This document shows positions 4,981-5,254 of a DNA stretch of 5,254 bases, one piece after another (the stretch's first letter is position 1; every line of letters begins with the position of its first letter). This DNA comes from Sulfurimonas sp. (GTDB lineage Bacteria > Campylobacterota > Campylobacteria > Campylobacterales > Sulfurimonadaceae). The notes under the pieces are model-generated. The model did not search any database and was not told the DNA's origin. It saw nothing but the letters and a program-made list of their open reading frames with translations. The DNA lies in the NCBI GenBank assembly GCA_030646745.1, contig JAUSKV010000269.1:1-5254 (forward strand). The letters run 5' to 3'. A program made the position numbers and the translations under genes.

Positions 4981-5254
4981 ATGAGATTAACTGAATTTGA
5001 AAAAAACTCCATCATAAAACACTTTACTTCTTTCTTTCCGCATGCTAAGATTTATCTGTTTGGAAGCAGGGTAGATGACACAAAAAAAGGTGGCGATATA
5101 GACCTCTACATTGAGACCAAAAGTGATGAATACAGCTACGCAAAACTTTTGGAGTTTAATGCTGCTGTGCAACAAGAGATAGGCGAACAGAAGATAGATA
5201 TCGTGGTCAATAAAATAGATAAAAATGTAGAAAAGCCAATCTATGTAAATGCAA
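4981..5254 (+). CDS. Second MNT-type nucleotidyltransferase (3' truncated by the window)
   Basis: The frame opens at ATG 4981, the first start after an in-frame TAG at 4969-4971, and runs off the window after 91 codons. LFGSR (26-30), GGDIDLYIE (37-45) with D39 and D41, and D73 in KIDIVV make a complete minimal nucleotidyltransferase active site. KPIYVNA near the edge suggests the protein ends within a few residues, near the usual 95-110. It differs clearly from the first MNT protein (no SFAR, different spacing and tail), so it is not a recent duplicate. Proteins of this kind are normally paired with a HEPN or HI0074-type substrate-binding protein, expected just past the edge. The composition is host-like (23 G+C in 5041-5100), suggesting a longer residence than the first pair. 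An antitoxin role is inferred. Confidence 0.88.
   Translation, partial: MRLTEFEKNSIIKHFTSFFPHAKIYLFGSRVDDTKKGGDIDLYIETKSDEYSYAKLLEFNAAVQQEIGEQKIDIVVNKIDKNVEKPIYVNA

Noticed and set aside
4920..5049. 9-mer CATGCTAAG at 4920-4928 and 5041-5049
   Set aside because: One copy is inside the MNT coding region and no further copies or symmetry were seen; a few such repeats are expected in 5 kb.
4987..5175. Minus-strand frame of 62 codons
   Set aside because: It lies opposite the second MNT gene including its active site; no ribosome binding site.

Overview
The window looks like a chromosomal segment of a Campylobacterota (epsilonproteobacterial) genome, probably Sulfurimonas-like. The genus is a guess from memory of protein style. 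The phylum rests on several things seen here: an AT-rich genome, promoters with a strong TATAAT but no good -35, TTG/GTG starts in housekeeping genes, an epsilon-type RibF with the GQGIGKKEL kinase segment, and an atpB gene with no other ATP synthase gene beside it.

Left to right on the + strand: the C-terminal end of a probable SAM-dependent methyltransferase (1-132); a 99-bp gap with a promoter; an AT-richer three-gene block made of an MNT nucleotidyltransferase antitoxin (232-531), an overlapping HEPN/DUF86 toxin (524-901) and an HNH endonuclease with two homing-endonuclease-associated repeats (922-1590); then ribF (1622-2446) and truD (2457-3476). A new promoter precedes atpB (3562-4236), which is followed closely by a two-helix membrane protein (4246-4509) and a membrane-anchored or exported protein resembling the PD-(D/E)XK nuclease fold (4515-4907). 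The last gene, cut by the window edge, is a second and different MNT nucleotidyltransferase (4981-5254+). All genes are on the + strand; I found no credible minus-strand gene, RNA gene, CRISPR array or IS element.

The accessory interest lies in 133-1593. The block is visibly poorer in G+C than its neighbours in hand-counted 60-base samples (18-30 percent against 35-38 percent). It separates a methyltransferase from ribF, and the 9-mer TTATAAAAT occurs at both of its edges, each copy covering a stop codon. Joining the two copies recreates a compact methyltransferase-ribF junction with the ribF ribosome binding site intact. The simplest reading is a small acquired toxin-antitoxin/nuclease islet inserted into a housekeeping operon. 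The MNT-HEPN pair is a known system (MntA/HepT type, antitoxin AMPylates toxin). The tightly linked HNH gene as a third member is the part most worth checking.

The remaining genes are housekeeping: FAD/FMN synthesis (ribF), tRNA pseudouridine-13 formation (truD) and the proton channel of F-type ATP synthase (atpB). The two small genes after atpB lack visible Shine-Dalgarno sequences and probably depend on translational coupling. Their functions are not established here.
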